Position numbers and translations under genes: made by a program. A stretch of 64,000 nt of DNA, taken from Erinaceus europaeus. Taxonomy: Eukaryota; Chordata; Mammalia; Eulipotyphla; Erinaceidae. Numbering within the stretch: the stretch's first letter is position 1; each line of letters opens with the position of its first letter. Positions 1 to 10,945 of the stretch are shown here, one piece after another. The notes beneath the pieces are model-generated. The model saw only the letters and a program-made list of their open reading frames with translations, did no database searches and was not told the DNA's origin. The stretch covers positions 64,923,411 through 64,987,410 of the forward strand of contig NC_080180.1 in the NCBI RefSeq assembly GCF_950295315.1, read 5' to 3'.

Positions 1-300
1 CTTTCTTCTTTTCTGCTGCCAAGATTATTTCTGGGGCTTGGTGAATGCATGACAACAGGACTATTCTTAATGGTCATTCCCCTCCCTTTTTCATTGTTTC
101 TCTTTATGTTTATTTTCCTCATCTCATCTCTCTCTCTCTCTCTTCTGATAGGGGTCAGATACAGAGTTAGAAAAGGAGAGAGACAGGAAAAGGGAGAGAC
201 ACTTGCAGCACTGCTCCGGCACTCCGAACACGGCCCTTGAACTTGGGTTCTCACATGTTCCCTCTAGCAGGTGAGGCACCACCCCTCCCCAAGGTGCTTT
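1..300 (-). mobile_element. Old ERI-type SINE, cut by the window edge
   Basis: The tail module (TTATTTCTGGGGCTTGGTG) comes first, then a purine-rich block, CACTTGCAGCACTGC and a degraded B-box region (CTTGAACTTGGGTTCT). It is strongly diverged. Confidence 0.5.
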
Positions 301-429
301 CATATGCAGAACAGTGTGTATGAAAACTTTGAAATCAAGTGTTTTTGTTGGAGCACAACTTTGGTAAATAATAATAATAATAATAAAATAAAAAACAGAA
401 ATTAACATCTACTAGAAAAAAATTTAATG

Positions 430-572
430 GTCTGGGAGGTGGCACAATGGATAAGGCATTGGACTGTCAAACATGAGGTCCTGAGTTCAATCCCCAACGG
501 CACATGTGCTGGAGTGATGTCTGATTGTTACTCTCTCTCTCCTCCTATCTTTCTCATAAATAAAAGAGAAAA
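430..572 (+). mobile_element. SINE, short tRNA-derived type (type D)
   Basis: The head is GGAGGTGGCACAATGGATAA (A box), the B box is GAGTTCAATCC, and then come GAGTGATGTCTG, a pyrimidine stretch and an AATAAA-rich tail. Other copies are at 30663, 53098, 59072 and 59889. Confidence 0.8.
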
Positions 573-618
573 ATTATAAAATTATGTTCATTTAGTAATA
601 AATGAGACAGGATTACTT

Positions 619-620
619 AA

Positions 621-661
<41 letters not shown>
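619..661. repeat. ATA microsatellite
   Basis: About fourteen AAT units beside a SINE head. A shorter one lies at 370-387. Confidence 0.93.
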
Positions 662-665
<4 letters not shown>

Positions 666-667
666 CA

Positions 668-958
668 GGGGCCAGGCAGTGGCACAGTAGGTTAGGCTCA
701 CATGGCATGATGAGCAATAACCAGAATAAGCATCCTGGTTCGAGCCCCCGGCTCCCCACCTGCAGGGGAGTCGCTTCACAGGCGGTGAAGCAGGTCTGCA
801 GGTGTCTGTCTTTCTCTCCCTCTCTGTCTCCCCTCCTCTCTCTATTTCTCTCTGTCCTATCCACAGCAATAACAACAACAATAATAACAACTACAATGAT
901 AAACAACAAGGACAACAAAAGAGGAAAATCAAAAAATAAATTAAAAAAAAAAAACAGC
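668..958 (+). mobile_element. ERI-type SINE (type A)
   Basis: A box CAGTGGCACAGTAGG, B box GGTTCGAGCCC, the CACCTGCAG/CTGCAGGTG body, and a CAACAA tail. An ATA microsatellite (619-660) abuts its 5' end. Confidence 0.9.
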
Positions 959-1887
959 CAAGGGGTTTTTAAAAAGTTATCTGTGGATGTCAAGATTTGA
1001 AAAAGTGATGCTAGATTACTGACACCAGAAGAATATGCAAGTCCCAGAGAAAATGCTTCACAGGGCATGCAAACAGAAGGACGGTGTGTACCGTAGAGAA
1101 AAGCCATCGCACTGTCAACGGATGCTCTTTCCATACTGTGGAGGCCAAGAAATTATAGTAAATCACAGAAAACAAGCTGAGACGATGAAGAGACTGGAAG
1201 AGAGACAGCCCGATAAAACAGGTCTGTAGTACTTCAATCAGCGGAAACCCTGAAGTGCTCTGCAGAAGTACTACAGATGCAAAGAACTGTCCCAAAATGA
1301 GGTTTACCGACAACAAGTCTAGATGAATGTTAGGGACTTTTAAAATGCAATGTTTTGACATCATTTTGTCTGGTGCAATGAATAGGGTTAAGACTTCAAA
1401 AGAGATCCAGAATTTGTGAAATAAATAAAGTTAGAGCAGGACATAACTAGAGTGCTTTTTCGGCACATGAATATTTTGTGGTATGAAGTAGGGTAGCCTA
1501 GAAACACGTTTGGAATAGAAGGTTCCCTGAAATCCAGTGACTGTATAAATTCTGACAGATCGAAAAATGTTATATAAATGCAGTTTTCTTCACTTTACTG
1601 AATATAGTCTACAGCCCTTTGGACAAATGAAAGTCAGTCTTTTACAAATGTATTTTGGATGAACTTCTGTTGGTTATATATCTTGTGATTATCTTCATTT
1701 CTCAGGGAACAATGTTTATTGAGATAAAGTCAATAAGTATTCAAGTAATAAGATCAAATACCTTTACTGTATAAGTTAAGCTAATTTGAACTAAAGGAAA
1801 TGGTTACTGACAAAAAATTTAAGAGAGGATGTTTGAAATATGAAATCACCATTCTAAACAACAATGACCACAGAGTGATATTCAAGG

Positions 1888-2165
1888 AAATGTTTGGGGA
1901 CTCCTGTCACCCAGAGCCTTGTCCCACTAGGGAGAGAAAGGCTGGGAGTATGGATTGACCTGCCCATGTTCAGCAGAGAAGCAATTACAGAAGCCAGACC
2001 TTCTACCTTCTGCATCCCACAATGCCCCTGGGTCCATGCTCCCAGAGGGATAGAGAATGGGAAAGCTATCAGGGGAGGGGATGGGATATGGAGTTCTGGT
2101 GGTGGGAATTGTGTGGAGTTGTACCCCCCCCCCATATCCTATGGTCTTGTCAATAGTAGTGTGTG
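1888..2165 (+). mobile_element. L1-type 3' end fragment (5'-truncated)
   Basis: It shares AAGCAATTACAGAAGCCAGA, GGGATAGAGAATGGGAAAGC and TGGTGGGAATTGTGTGGAG with four other places in the window (4238, 14395, 54527, 62190), each with a different 5' limit. 5' truncation and A-rich 3' flanks fit a LINE-1 3' UTR. The family is inferred. Confidence 0.65.
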
Positions 2166-2910
2166 GAACTATTGCATCTTTTGTAAATTCTCTTATAAAA
2201 TAGCTTTTAAAAACTATGTTCAAATTTAAATATCTACCTTCCATACTTGCTGAGACAATCCAGGTTGTTTTATATGTAACTTAATGGCCATTTGGTTCAG
2301 TTGTTTATTTTATACTGTGATAATGGCTTCAGAGCTCACAGTTGACTTTTTCCAACAGAGAGACAGGGGAGAGAGGAAAAGACACCACCAGAGGAGGGAA
2401 GTCTTCTCCAGTGAGGTGGAGGTGCAGGGCAAACCTGGGTCTTGCCTATGATACACTATACAGGGGAGCTATATTCTGACCTTAGCTCATTTTTAAACAA
2501 GTCCTTCATAGTTCTATGCAAGTTCCTGAACTCTTAAGAAAAATGCAGTGAAGTTTGTAAAGCCAAGCCCACACTTAGTAACCCCGTTGAATTACCTAAA
2601 TCCCGTGTTTAGACAATTTACACATATTTACTTTACTCCCTCTGCTTATTCATGTGTTCCCTCTAAGCCTGGCCAATTTATTCCTCAACTACAGTATTAC
2701 AGCAGAAAATAAGGGGGGAAACAGAGTGTGTATGACACACATGCTATGCAAATGTTAAAAACAATCTGGGCTCAAAATGACTGCTAATTATTTAAAAAAA
2801 AAAAAAAAAGAGTTCCATCTCATCAACTGCGTTATGTCTACGTGCTCTAGACCTTTTCTTACACATCAGCATAAAAATGAAATGCGACAATTTCTTAAAC
2901 TTAATTAATT

Positions 2911-3046
2911 TTTTTTTTTTTTACCAGAGCCCTGCTCAGCTCTGGCTTATGCTGGTGCAGGGATTGAACCTGGCACTTGAGGGAGCCTCAGGCCTGAGAG
3001 TCTCTTTGCATAACCATTATGCTATCTACCCTGCCCTTGACAATTT
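2911..3046 (-). mobile_element. SINE (type C)
   Basis: T-run (A tail), then ACCAGAGCCCTGCTCAGCTC, GGATTGAACCTGG (B box) and GCATAACCATTATGCTATCT (A-box end). It is a tRNA-derived family with copies at 7988, 37226, 39618, 47863, 51490 and 55262. Confidence 0.85.
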
Positions 3047-4237
3047 TTTTTTTTTTTATAAAACAACAAATTCCATTTTCAGTGCTTTTGAGCATTTTAC
3101 AAAAATAACTGAATAGACACAGCTACTTTGCCGAACATCAAAATGTGCATTATGCTGATTAAAAAGCTAAACACATGTTTAGAAAAAGAAAAAATGCTAC
3201 CTTGATAATTATTTAAACATTCTGATTAAAAGTGAGTAATTAGTGTCAATTTTTAGCTTCTTTAATTACATAAGGGGCGTGCTTTTCAATTTAGAAGATG
3301 AGAATACTTCCATTTCTGATGATAGATGAGACCAGCATTAACTATTATCGTGTGACTTTGGGGAGAGAATGGTCAGGAATAGTTCTAGCTTATGGTTTGT
3401 ACTAGTTATTTAACCAGAAAATTGATTATAATTGTTAAACAAGAGCTATAATGTCATTTTGAAGACAATTGTGTGTCTAAGATGACATTAAATACTTAAA
3501 TGCTTAAAAAAATTCAGACATACAGTGAAATTAAGAAAGCATAAGTAAAAAACAAAAAATCACTCTTTTTTTTTTTGCATATTTCTCATAGAGACCAAAC
3601 TTCACTTGAAACCCTTAATTCTGAGCACTGTAACTGGCTAAAACAGAAAAAGCTAAATTGCTATTAAGATGCATTCACTGTGATGCAGATCTGTGGACTA
3701 GGCATGCAAACCTTAGTTTTCCTGGCAGAAGAAGGGGTTCATTTTTTGTCGCTTTGTACTACACATAACTATTAGCATGTTTCATCATCTAAAATGAGGC
3801 AGCTTGATGGCAACATGAAGTAGAGACATTTGCATTAAAATAGATGTGACATTCACATCTGTAACAATAAAAATCACGACTCTACTGTTGGGTTGGGGGT
3901 AGGGAGACAGACCTAGGATGGCAATAATGGTGTTAATATATACTCCTATAGAAAAAAAAAAAAAAGCACAACCTTGATTTTGAACATAAAAGGAGAACCT
4001 AGTCATTGGAGAAAAGATAGCTCTGAATGTTTAAAATGTCTGTCTTCTGTGCAACTAAAACTTCATCAAGATTAGTTGTCATGAAGAGCAAAAGGCGAGT
4101 TGATTTATTTTTAAAGAAAAAATAAGCTTGCTAGCTTCTTCCAACAAGAAGACCCCAAATCTCACCTGCTCTCTTCTTACCTTTAGGTTTCTGATGATTA
4201 AACTATTTGTTCTGCTTTATATCTTAATTCTTTTCAG

Positions 4238-4590
4238 CCACCAAGTTGCAGATGCTACCATGATGCCAACCTGACCTCCCTGGGCAGACGACCTCACCAC
4301 TGTATCCGGGAACCTCCCCTCCCCAGAGCCCTGCCCCACTAGGGGAAGAGAGAAAGAGGCTGGGGGTGTGCATCCACCCGCCAATAACCATGTCCAGTGG
4401 AGAAGCAATTACAGAAGCCAGAACCCCCACCTTCTGCACCCCATAAAGATTTTTGATCTACACTCCCAGAGGGGTAAAGAATAGGGAAGCTTCCAATGGA
4501 GGGGAGGGGAACTTAACTCTGGTGGTGGGAACTGTACCCCTCTTCTCCCACAATCTTGCCCTATTTTATTATTAAGTAATAATAAAATAG
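4238..4590 (+). mobile_element. L1-type 3' end fragment, diverged subfamily
   Basis: It aligns by eye with 62565-62890. AAGCAATTACAGAAGCCAGA is kept, and the GATAGAGAATGGG site reads GTAAAGAATAGGG. It ends in an A/T-rich tail with AATAAAATAG. Confidence 0.65.
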
Positions 4591-5237
4591 GGCACTGGGG
4601 CAGTGGTGCAGCAGGGTAAGTGCACATGGAATGAAGTGCAGAGACCACCCTAAGGATCCAGGTTTGAGCCCCTGGCGCCCCACCTGCAGGGGGGGGTTCC
4701 TTCACATGTGGTGAAGCAGGTCTGCAGGTGTCTATCTTTCTCTCACGCTGTCTTCCCATCCTCTCATTTCTTTTAATATTTATTTATTTCCTTTTGTTGC
4801 CCTTGTTGTTTTATTGTTGTAGTTATTATTGTTGTTGTTATTATTGTCATCAATGTTGCATAGGACAGAGAGGAATGGAGAGAGGAGGGGAGGACAGAGA
4901 GGGGCAAAGAAAGATAGACACCTGCAGACCTGCTTCACCGCCTGTGAAGTGACTCCCCTGCAGGTGGGGAGCCGGGGGCTCGAACCGGGATCCTTATGCC
5001 TGTCCTTGCGCTTTGCGCCACCTGCGCTTAACCCGCTGCGCCACCGCCGATTCCCTTCCCTTCCTCTCTTCATTTCTCTCTGTCCTATCCAACACCAATA
5101 ATAACAACACTACGAACAACACTAATGATAACAGCAATGATAACAACAAGGGCAACAAAAGGGAAAACAATAATCTCCAGGAGCAGTGGATTCATAGTGC
5201 AGGCACCATGCTCCAGCGATAACCCTGGAGGCAAATA
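4591..5237 (+). mobile_element. ERI-type SINE (type A) interrupted by another SINE
   Basis: The head and body lie at 4591-4771. The pyrimidine part, CAACAA tail and the CTCCAGGAGCAGTGGATTC end module resume at about 5055. The interruption is a complete SINE in reverse orientation, so this element is the older. Confidence 0.85.
4772..5054 (-). mobile_element. ERI-type SINE nested in another SINE
   Basis: A complete reverse element: TTTTGTTGCCCTTGTTG tail, GACACCTGCAGACCTGC body, GGCTCGAACCGGGATCC B box. It is flanked by near-copies of CTTCCCATCCTCTCATTTCT (4752-4771 and 5055-5077), a target-site duplication. Confidence 0.9.
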
Positions 5238-5662
5238 ATAATAATATAAATCAATATAGCCTTAAAAAAAGATTGCTGTAGACTTGCCAATAAATGCAAA
5301 CAATGGGAAATATCTGTTTATTTAGGAATATAAATTGCCAGGATGCAAAACCATATTCTCTTTGACTTTCTGCATTAAGGTGATTGACAACATCTGTATA
5401 TTATATCGTCTTACTTTCAGTGGAACTATAGTGAGAAAATGCTGTTTTAAGTTTGAAAAAGAATTAAACTTGAAATTCAATAGTAAGTATTTTTTACAAA
5501 ATTCGGACTTGAATTTGAGAGCAAAGACTATATGGCAGTTGTCACTCATTAACATTAGGATTCGGACACTTCAGGCCACTAGTGTGTGCAGATAAGAGTG
5601 ACATCTTAAGACCTTAGCATCCAAACTACAGCTTCATACAGTACACATTTTCATACTTTCTT

Positions 5663-5878
5663 TTTAAAATTTTTATTTATTTATTTATTATTGGATAGAG
5701 GCAGAGAGAAATTGAGAGGGGTGGGGGGAGATAGAGAGGGAGAGAGACGGAGAGACACCTGCAGCCCTGCTTTACCACTCAGGAAGCTTTCCCCCTGCAG
5801 GTGGAGAAAAGGAGCTTGAACCTGGCTCCTTAACGCACTGTAATGTGGGTGCTTCAGCAGGCCTGGCTCCTTAATACT
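5663..5878 (-). mobile_element. SINE (type B)
   Basis: ATTTATTTATTATTGGATAG tail, CACCTGCAGCCCTGC body, CCCTGCAGGTGG and degraded B box GCTTGAACCTGG. Type B lacks the CAACAA tail of type A. Confidence 0.8.
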
Positions 5879-7213
5879 TTCTCTAAATAGTGGTGCTGTT
5901 CTTGTATTCTATAGATTAAAGGAAATGAATAAAAACAGTAATTTATAGTCACTACGTGTCTCTGGTATCATTCTTCAGTTGTGGAAATTTTTAAATATTC
6001 TGGAAATCTGAAGGCAGCTCTCCACTCATCATTTGCCCACTGTGGACGATCACCGTGTCTTTACTCAGTGGCAAACCCATTTCCAGACACAAAGCTCATC
6101 TGTTCTGATCAGGGTCCGTCCTGAGCAAAGCAAACCCTCACTCTATGCAAACCATGTCTAAACATTGACATTCATGGGGGCTATAGTGTCTGTTCTAGTT
6201 CTATTTTTTTTTTTTTACTTTGCTCCCATTTCATTTGTCAAAAATCAATGATAATCTGTAATCTTCCTCATCTTTTGTTTCTAGCTTATGCTTCCACTAG
6301 CAAGCAAGTAAAAGTAAAAGTAAGCAAATGCCCCGTACGATGGACTTGGAATTCAAGATAAAAGCAACCTTTGATTGAGTTGTTTTGAGTTCAGTCCTTA
6401 TCAAGAATTAGTTCATACAGTTAGACCAACATACCAAACTGCCCATGATATTTATCCTTTACGTAAAAGGAAAAGGTTTCTAGGGAGCAGACACTAAGTG
6501 GGATAATTCTATTACCAAGTTCCCCAAAGAAAATATACTACACAATATCAAAGCATTTTACCATCCACAGGAGTCGAGTAAGATACTTCACTTAGAAAAA
6601 AAACGCTCCCTCCGCTGAATGTGCTGAGTTCAGCTGCCAACAACCCCATGTAAAAAGGAATATTAGTTGATATAAACAAAGACGGATGCTGTTCTGCCAA
6701 GCTCCTGTGACACAAGACCTCTGAATTGGATCAGAGACAAGACTCACACCAGCACAGGAAGAGGTCATGATGGATGGTGAAAGGGCAGGTGGCTAGAATC
6801 TGAATCTAGCCTAAGGGTCCACGTCACCACCTCACCAGGGTAGCTGGGGAAACAGGTGTCAAAAAGACAAGGAGATCTCTTGGTGACTGACTGACTGACT
6901 CAAGGGTCAAGAGATGCTTTTCTGCCTCAGTTCGGTCTTCCTAATCACGTGAAAACCAAGTGCTCAAGAATGCACTAGTCAAAGGAAGTAGGAAGGACAA
7001 ATGACAGTGTCTCCAATGTCACATCACAAGCTAAGTTCAACTGTTGCCACAGCGGGGGTAGGGGGACGGCCTGCTAAGAGGCACATGGTTTTAGTTCTGG
7101 CCCACCCCCACCCAAGGGTTACTTCTACCGGACGCCTGCACCCCCGTCCTCTCTCCTGACTCTTGACTTCTGCAAAAGAAGCACTTTGGCAAAGGCTGTG
7201 CAGTCATACTTAC

Positions 7214-7519
7214 TCAAATAGGGCGGTTTGTAAGGCGCTCGGGTACTGGACAGCAGCCCGTCCAGCTCTTTCCTCTCCAGGGTGCTGTGCAGGGCCTTCT
7301 CTTTGCCGAAGGTGGAGAAGGAACGCTCAGGCCCCGGCTGCGCCTCCGGGGCTTCGAACACCTCGGTGTCGGGCACAGAGTCCATGCCGGGCACGTGCAG
7401 GTTGCTGCGGTAGTCGGCCGCCTGGCGCCCGTCGGCGGGCATGAAGGAGGGCATCCAGCAGCGGTCCGAGTGGCCCAGCGCCTTGCACTCCTCGGTGCAG
7501 TTGGAGAAGAGGTCCATGC
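7214..7519 (-). CDS. PCDH10: PCDH10 exon 4: distal conserved cytoplasmic tail
   Basis: The acceptor ctccctccccag|GCATGG completes the glycine codon and opens MDLFSNCTEECKALGHSDRC, then WMPSF, the conserved tail motif of delta-type protocadherins. The exon runs 101 codons to RAPYKPPYL plus one base, ending TTTGA|gtaagt. Known PCDH10 tails bind the Nap1/WAVE actin-regulatory complex. Reading past the donor gives about 29 unrelated residues to a stop at 7125, so the donor is used. The human protein ends in a few more residues (T-RKRIC) from a last exon that I could not find between 1 and 7213. With it the protein would be about 1093 residues, against 1040 in human. Most of the excess should be the homopolymers in exon 1. 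Confidence 0.95.
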   Translation of the reverse strand, partial: AWTSSPTAPRSARRWATRTAAGCPPSCPPTGARRPTTAATCTCPAWTLCPTPRCSKPRRRSRGLSVPSPPSAKRRPCTAPWRGKSWTGCCPVPERLTNRPI

Positions 7520-7689
7520 CTGGGGAGGGAGGCAGAGACCACACATGAAGGAGGCTCGCCACCCTGGGGCCAGTGGGCAGACAGGGCGGGACTCCAGGGA
7601 GAGGAGGGCTGTGCTCTCTCTCTCTCTCTCTTTCCCTGTCTCCTCCAGGCCTTGGTGCTGCTTAAAAAAAATTTTAAGATAAAATTGCC

Positions 7690-7985
7690 AGATTGAGGGA
7701 TTCAGGCAGCAGTGCGGCGGGTTAAGCACACATGGCCCCAAGCGCAAGGACCAGAGTAAGGATCCTGGTTCGAGCCCCCCGGTTCCCCACCTGCAGGGGC
7801 GTCGCTTCACAGACAGTGGAGCAGGCCTGCAGGTGTCTGTCTTTCTCTCCCCGTCTCTGTCTTTCCCTCCTCTCTTGATTTCCCTCTGTCCTATCCAACA
7901 ACAACAACATCACTAACAACAACGATAACTACAAGAACAATAAAAACAAGGGCAACAAAAGGGGGAAAAAAGGCAAAATAAAAAA
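7690..7985 (+). mobile_element. ERI-type SINE (type A)
   Basis: A box CAGTGCGGCGGGTTAAGC, B box GGTTCGAGCCC, TGCAGGTGTCTGTC body, CAACAA tail. It lies 170 bases upstream of PCDH10 exon 4 in the transcript, in the same direction as the plus strand. Confidence 0.9.
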
Positions 7986-7987
7986 TT

Positions 7988-8140
7988 GCCAGGTTAGGGA
8001 GACAGCAGAATCTTTCTGCAAAAGAATCTCCTGCCCGAGGCTCTAAGATCCCAGGTTTAATCCCCAGCACCATCATCAGCAAGAGCTGAGCAGGGCTCTG
8101 GTTTCTCTGTATCTTTCTCTCTGTATTCTTCACTCTTAAA
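7988..8140 (+). mobile_element. SINE (type C)
   Basis: GGGAGACAGCAGAATC head, CCAGGTTTAATCCCCAGCAC B box, GAGCTGAGCAGGGCTCTGG end and a short A run. Confidence 0.85.
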
Positions 8141-8146
8141 AAAAAA

Positions 8147-8476
8147 ATTGGAGATCAGGCGGTAGTGCAGTGGGTTAGGCGCACATGATGAGAAGTGCAA
8201 GGATGGGAGTAAGGATCCTAATTAGAGCTCAGGCTCCCCACCTGCTGGCGGGGGCTTCACGGGGCAGTGAAGCAAGTCTGCAAGTATCTGTCTTTCTCTC
8301 CTCTCTGTCTCTCCTGCTCTCTCAATTTCTCTCTGACCTATCCAACAACAACAACAGCAATAACAACAACAACAACAACAACAAGGGCAACAGAATGGGA
8401 AAAATGGCCTCCAGGAGCAGTGGATTCATAGTGCAGGCACCAAGCCCCAGCAATAACCCTGGAGGGAAAAAAAGCC
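8147..8476 (+). mobile_element. ERI-type SINE (type A) with end module
   Basis: Head GGCGGTAGTGCAGTGGG, body GCAGTGAAGCAAGTCTGCAA, CAACAA tail, then CCAGGAGCAGTGGATTCATA and AATAACCCTGGAGG, the 3' module seen in long copies. Confidence 0.88.
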
Positions 8477-8729
8477 TGCAGGCAGGAAAAAGGAAGGGGT
8501 GAGTGCATGTAATAATCTGTTCTTGTCTTGAGCTCATGGGAACCAACAGTCTCTCTGTAGCAGTTTGTAAAGGAAAGGACCCTGTGGCCAGATGTTCTCT
8601 AAGACAGAGCTTCTGAAACTATGCGGAGTCTGGTGGTAGGCAGGGGGAGGAGAGAGAATGTTGGTTCTGGATTGTTTAGTTGATTAAGAAATAGTGGGTA
8701 GGGAAAGAATGCATATAAATATATTCCAA

Positions 8730-8930
8730 ATGTTTTTTTTTTTTTATTTACTTAGCTCTGAGTTCTCACATATGCAAGATTCAACTCCCCTAGCCTTCTA
8801 CTGCTCTTATTTCAGACAGAGAGGGAGGGAGGGAGGGACAAGGAGAGATTCCGAGGCCCCCACAGCAGCACTGCGGCGTCCAGGGAGCTTCCGCCGGGTG
8901 CCGTCCTCGGTTAATCATTGCGAATGAGGA
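8730..8930 (-). mobile_element. Degraded SINE-like segment
   Basis: A T13 run, a CAGACAGAGAGGGAGGG purine block and GCAGCACTGCGGCGTCCAGG resemble a decayed reverse SINE. The B box is not recognisable. Confidence 0.35.
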
Positions 8931-10208
8931 TGCCACCCGCCCTTGTTTTATTAGACCCACAACCAGAAGAAGTGTGCCAGATGCCAATGATGATACTTCA
9001 ATGGCAAAAACCGGATGTGATGTAAAAAGGGAAACTGACAGGTGACCTGAGTGTTCATACATCTGTAAGCAACCAGAAGGAACCAGTTTCACGAATGGCC
9101 AAGGGCTCTCCTCACTCTGGCTCTGAGGAAACCATCCCCCTAAAAGGTGTTTCTCACCGACATCTGGAGACTACACACACTTATCATTTCGCACCTTCCC
9201 CAAATCCAGAACAAATGACTAATGAGTGTAATGCCAGTTAGCTGCAGACACTATTGACAAAGACCTTATTACTTGTTCTATATTGGAAAGCCCTTGCCCT
9301 AGTCAACAGAGACCAGTTTGCTGTCTAATCCAACAACACCAAGATTTCAAATGCTGACTTCAAGGTTCACTGCCTTCCGCAGATTACTAGACTATTATAT
9401 ATGACCTGATTATGATTCAAGAATGCTCTTTCCATTTCTGAAGCAAAGCATCACCCTTCTGAGCACTATGGAATACCACTTGGTACTACTCATCCTGAGA
9501 GAGTGGCATGGCTCAGGAAAGCAAGTTAAACAAGCCAAAATTGTGTTTTAATGTTCTTCTAAGAATAGCAATGCTATTTATTGAGCATGTTTTGAAATAG
9601 GATCAATGTGAAATAACCAAAGCATGACTTAGTCTGTGTGAAAGGAACTCTGGGATGCTTCTGAGTCAAGAAGCCTTGGGCATTCTTTCTTCACCAATGA
9701 AGCAATAATGCCATTTGCTGACACTAGGTTGAGTCTTCTCCTAATCTCAGGCAGTTTTAGTTTCCAGATTTCCTGATAGCCTTCTGTCACACGCTGATTC
9801 ATTCACATATTGGTGCATGCATATGTCAACATCTGTGCACATAAAATATAAAAAGCTAATTCTTCAAAATCATTAACCCTCTAGATTAACCACGGATATT
9901 CTGGAGCTAAGAACCATTAACTAGACAAATTGTTCAATGAAACAACACCACACTTCTTACCATATATTAATCTCACCTTATAATGGCTTTCTGTTTTAAA
10001 TTAGACCATGTATAATGCTAAGCCTGACTTCTATGATAACATTCCATTGATAATTGTCAGGCATGGGCCTGCAAATAAATTACTGATCAGCGGGCTGTTG
10101 AGGAAAGGAGACGTGAGCTGAAGCTGAGATAAAGGCCCTAAGAGCATGGGAGACACATCGCTGCTTCTCTAGATACTAGACTCTGCAGAATGAAGGAGAG
10201 AAAGGGCA

Positions 10209-10219
10209 GGAGACTCAGT

Positions 10220-10264
<45 letters not shown>
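10209..10264. repeat. CA microsatellite
   Basis: An uninterrupted CA run of about 22 dinucleotides from 10221. Confidence 0.95.
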
Positions 10265-10265
<1 letters not shown>

Positions 10266-10439
10266 GATGGGCCAGGGCCAAGTAGGAAGCAGTTCTTACA
10301 TACAAAAGAACTAGGGAGGGCTGAGTGTTCACATCCTGCAGTACCATGCTCTGAAGGTGGAGGGGGGTGGTGGTGGTAAAGATGGCATTATGATGGTGGA
10401 AACTATCATAAAGAAAATACTTAAATTATTATGAGGAAC

Positions 10440-10603
10440 AGTGATCACAAAGACAAATCGAGGTGGGCAGAAGATGCTGCAGTGGGAGAATACCAGCTCA
10501 CATGCCGAGGGCCCCAGAGATTCCAGATTTAGCTTCTTAATAGCTGGCCCCACCATAAACTAGAGCTGAGTATTGCTCTCTAGTCTGTCTACCTACCTAT
10601 CTA

Positions 10604-10605
<2 letters not shown>
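10440..10605 (+). mobile_element. Degraded SINE-like segment (type C-like)
   Basis: GAGGTGGGCAGAAGATGCTG head, AACTAGAGCTGAGTATTGCT end and a pyrimidine tail resemble a diverged type C element. Confidence 0.4.

Positions 10606-10606
<1 letters not shown>

Positions 10607-10642
<36 letters not shown>
10607..10642. repeat. CT microsatellite
   Basis: A CT run of about 16 dinucleotides at the tail of the preceding degraded SINE. Confidence 0.9.
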
Positions 10643-10643
<1 letters not shown>

Positions 10644-10671
10644 ACATGAATCCATCTTAAAAAGTAAACTA

Positions 10672-10945
10672 AGGGGCTGGGTGGTGGTGCACATGGTTAA
10701 GTGTACACAGCACTAAGCACAAAAACCCGCACAAGGATCCAGGTACAGAACCCTGCTCCCATATGCAGGGTGAACAACAGCAGTGAAGCAGGTCTGCAGG
10801 TGTCTCTCTCTCTCCCTCTATATCTCCCCGTCCTCTCTCAATTTCTCTCTGCCCTGTGTGATAAAATGGAAAATAAGGACCACCAGGAACGTGGATTTAT
10901 AGTGCTGACACTGAGTCCCAGCAATAACCCTGGAGGCAATAATAA
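10672..10945 (+). mobile_element. ERI-type SINE, diverged
   Basis: GGGGCTGGGTGGTGGTGCAC head, GTGAAGCAGGTCTGCAGGTG body, and the AATAACCCTGGAGGC end module. The CAACAA tail is missing. Confidence 0.8.

Larger units (their letters stand above)
1..7213 (-). other. PCDH10: PCDH10 intron 4 (partial)
   Basis: This is sequence downstream of exon 4, where the final coding exon was sought (CGN-AAA-CGN-ATT-TGC-stop after an acceptor) and not found. Apart from the listed repeats, the stretches 955-1887, 2226-2910, 3047-4237, 5238-5662 and 5879-7213 look unique, and I see no gene in them. The expected last exon and 3' UTR probably lie outside the window. Confidence 0.7.

Noticed and set aside
4728..5101. 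Many 60-150 codon frames containing DRTERNGERRG or RHLQTCFTACE strings across the window
   Set aside because: They are translations of ERI-type SINEs, recurring wherever an element lies.
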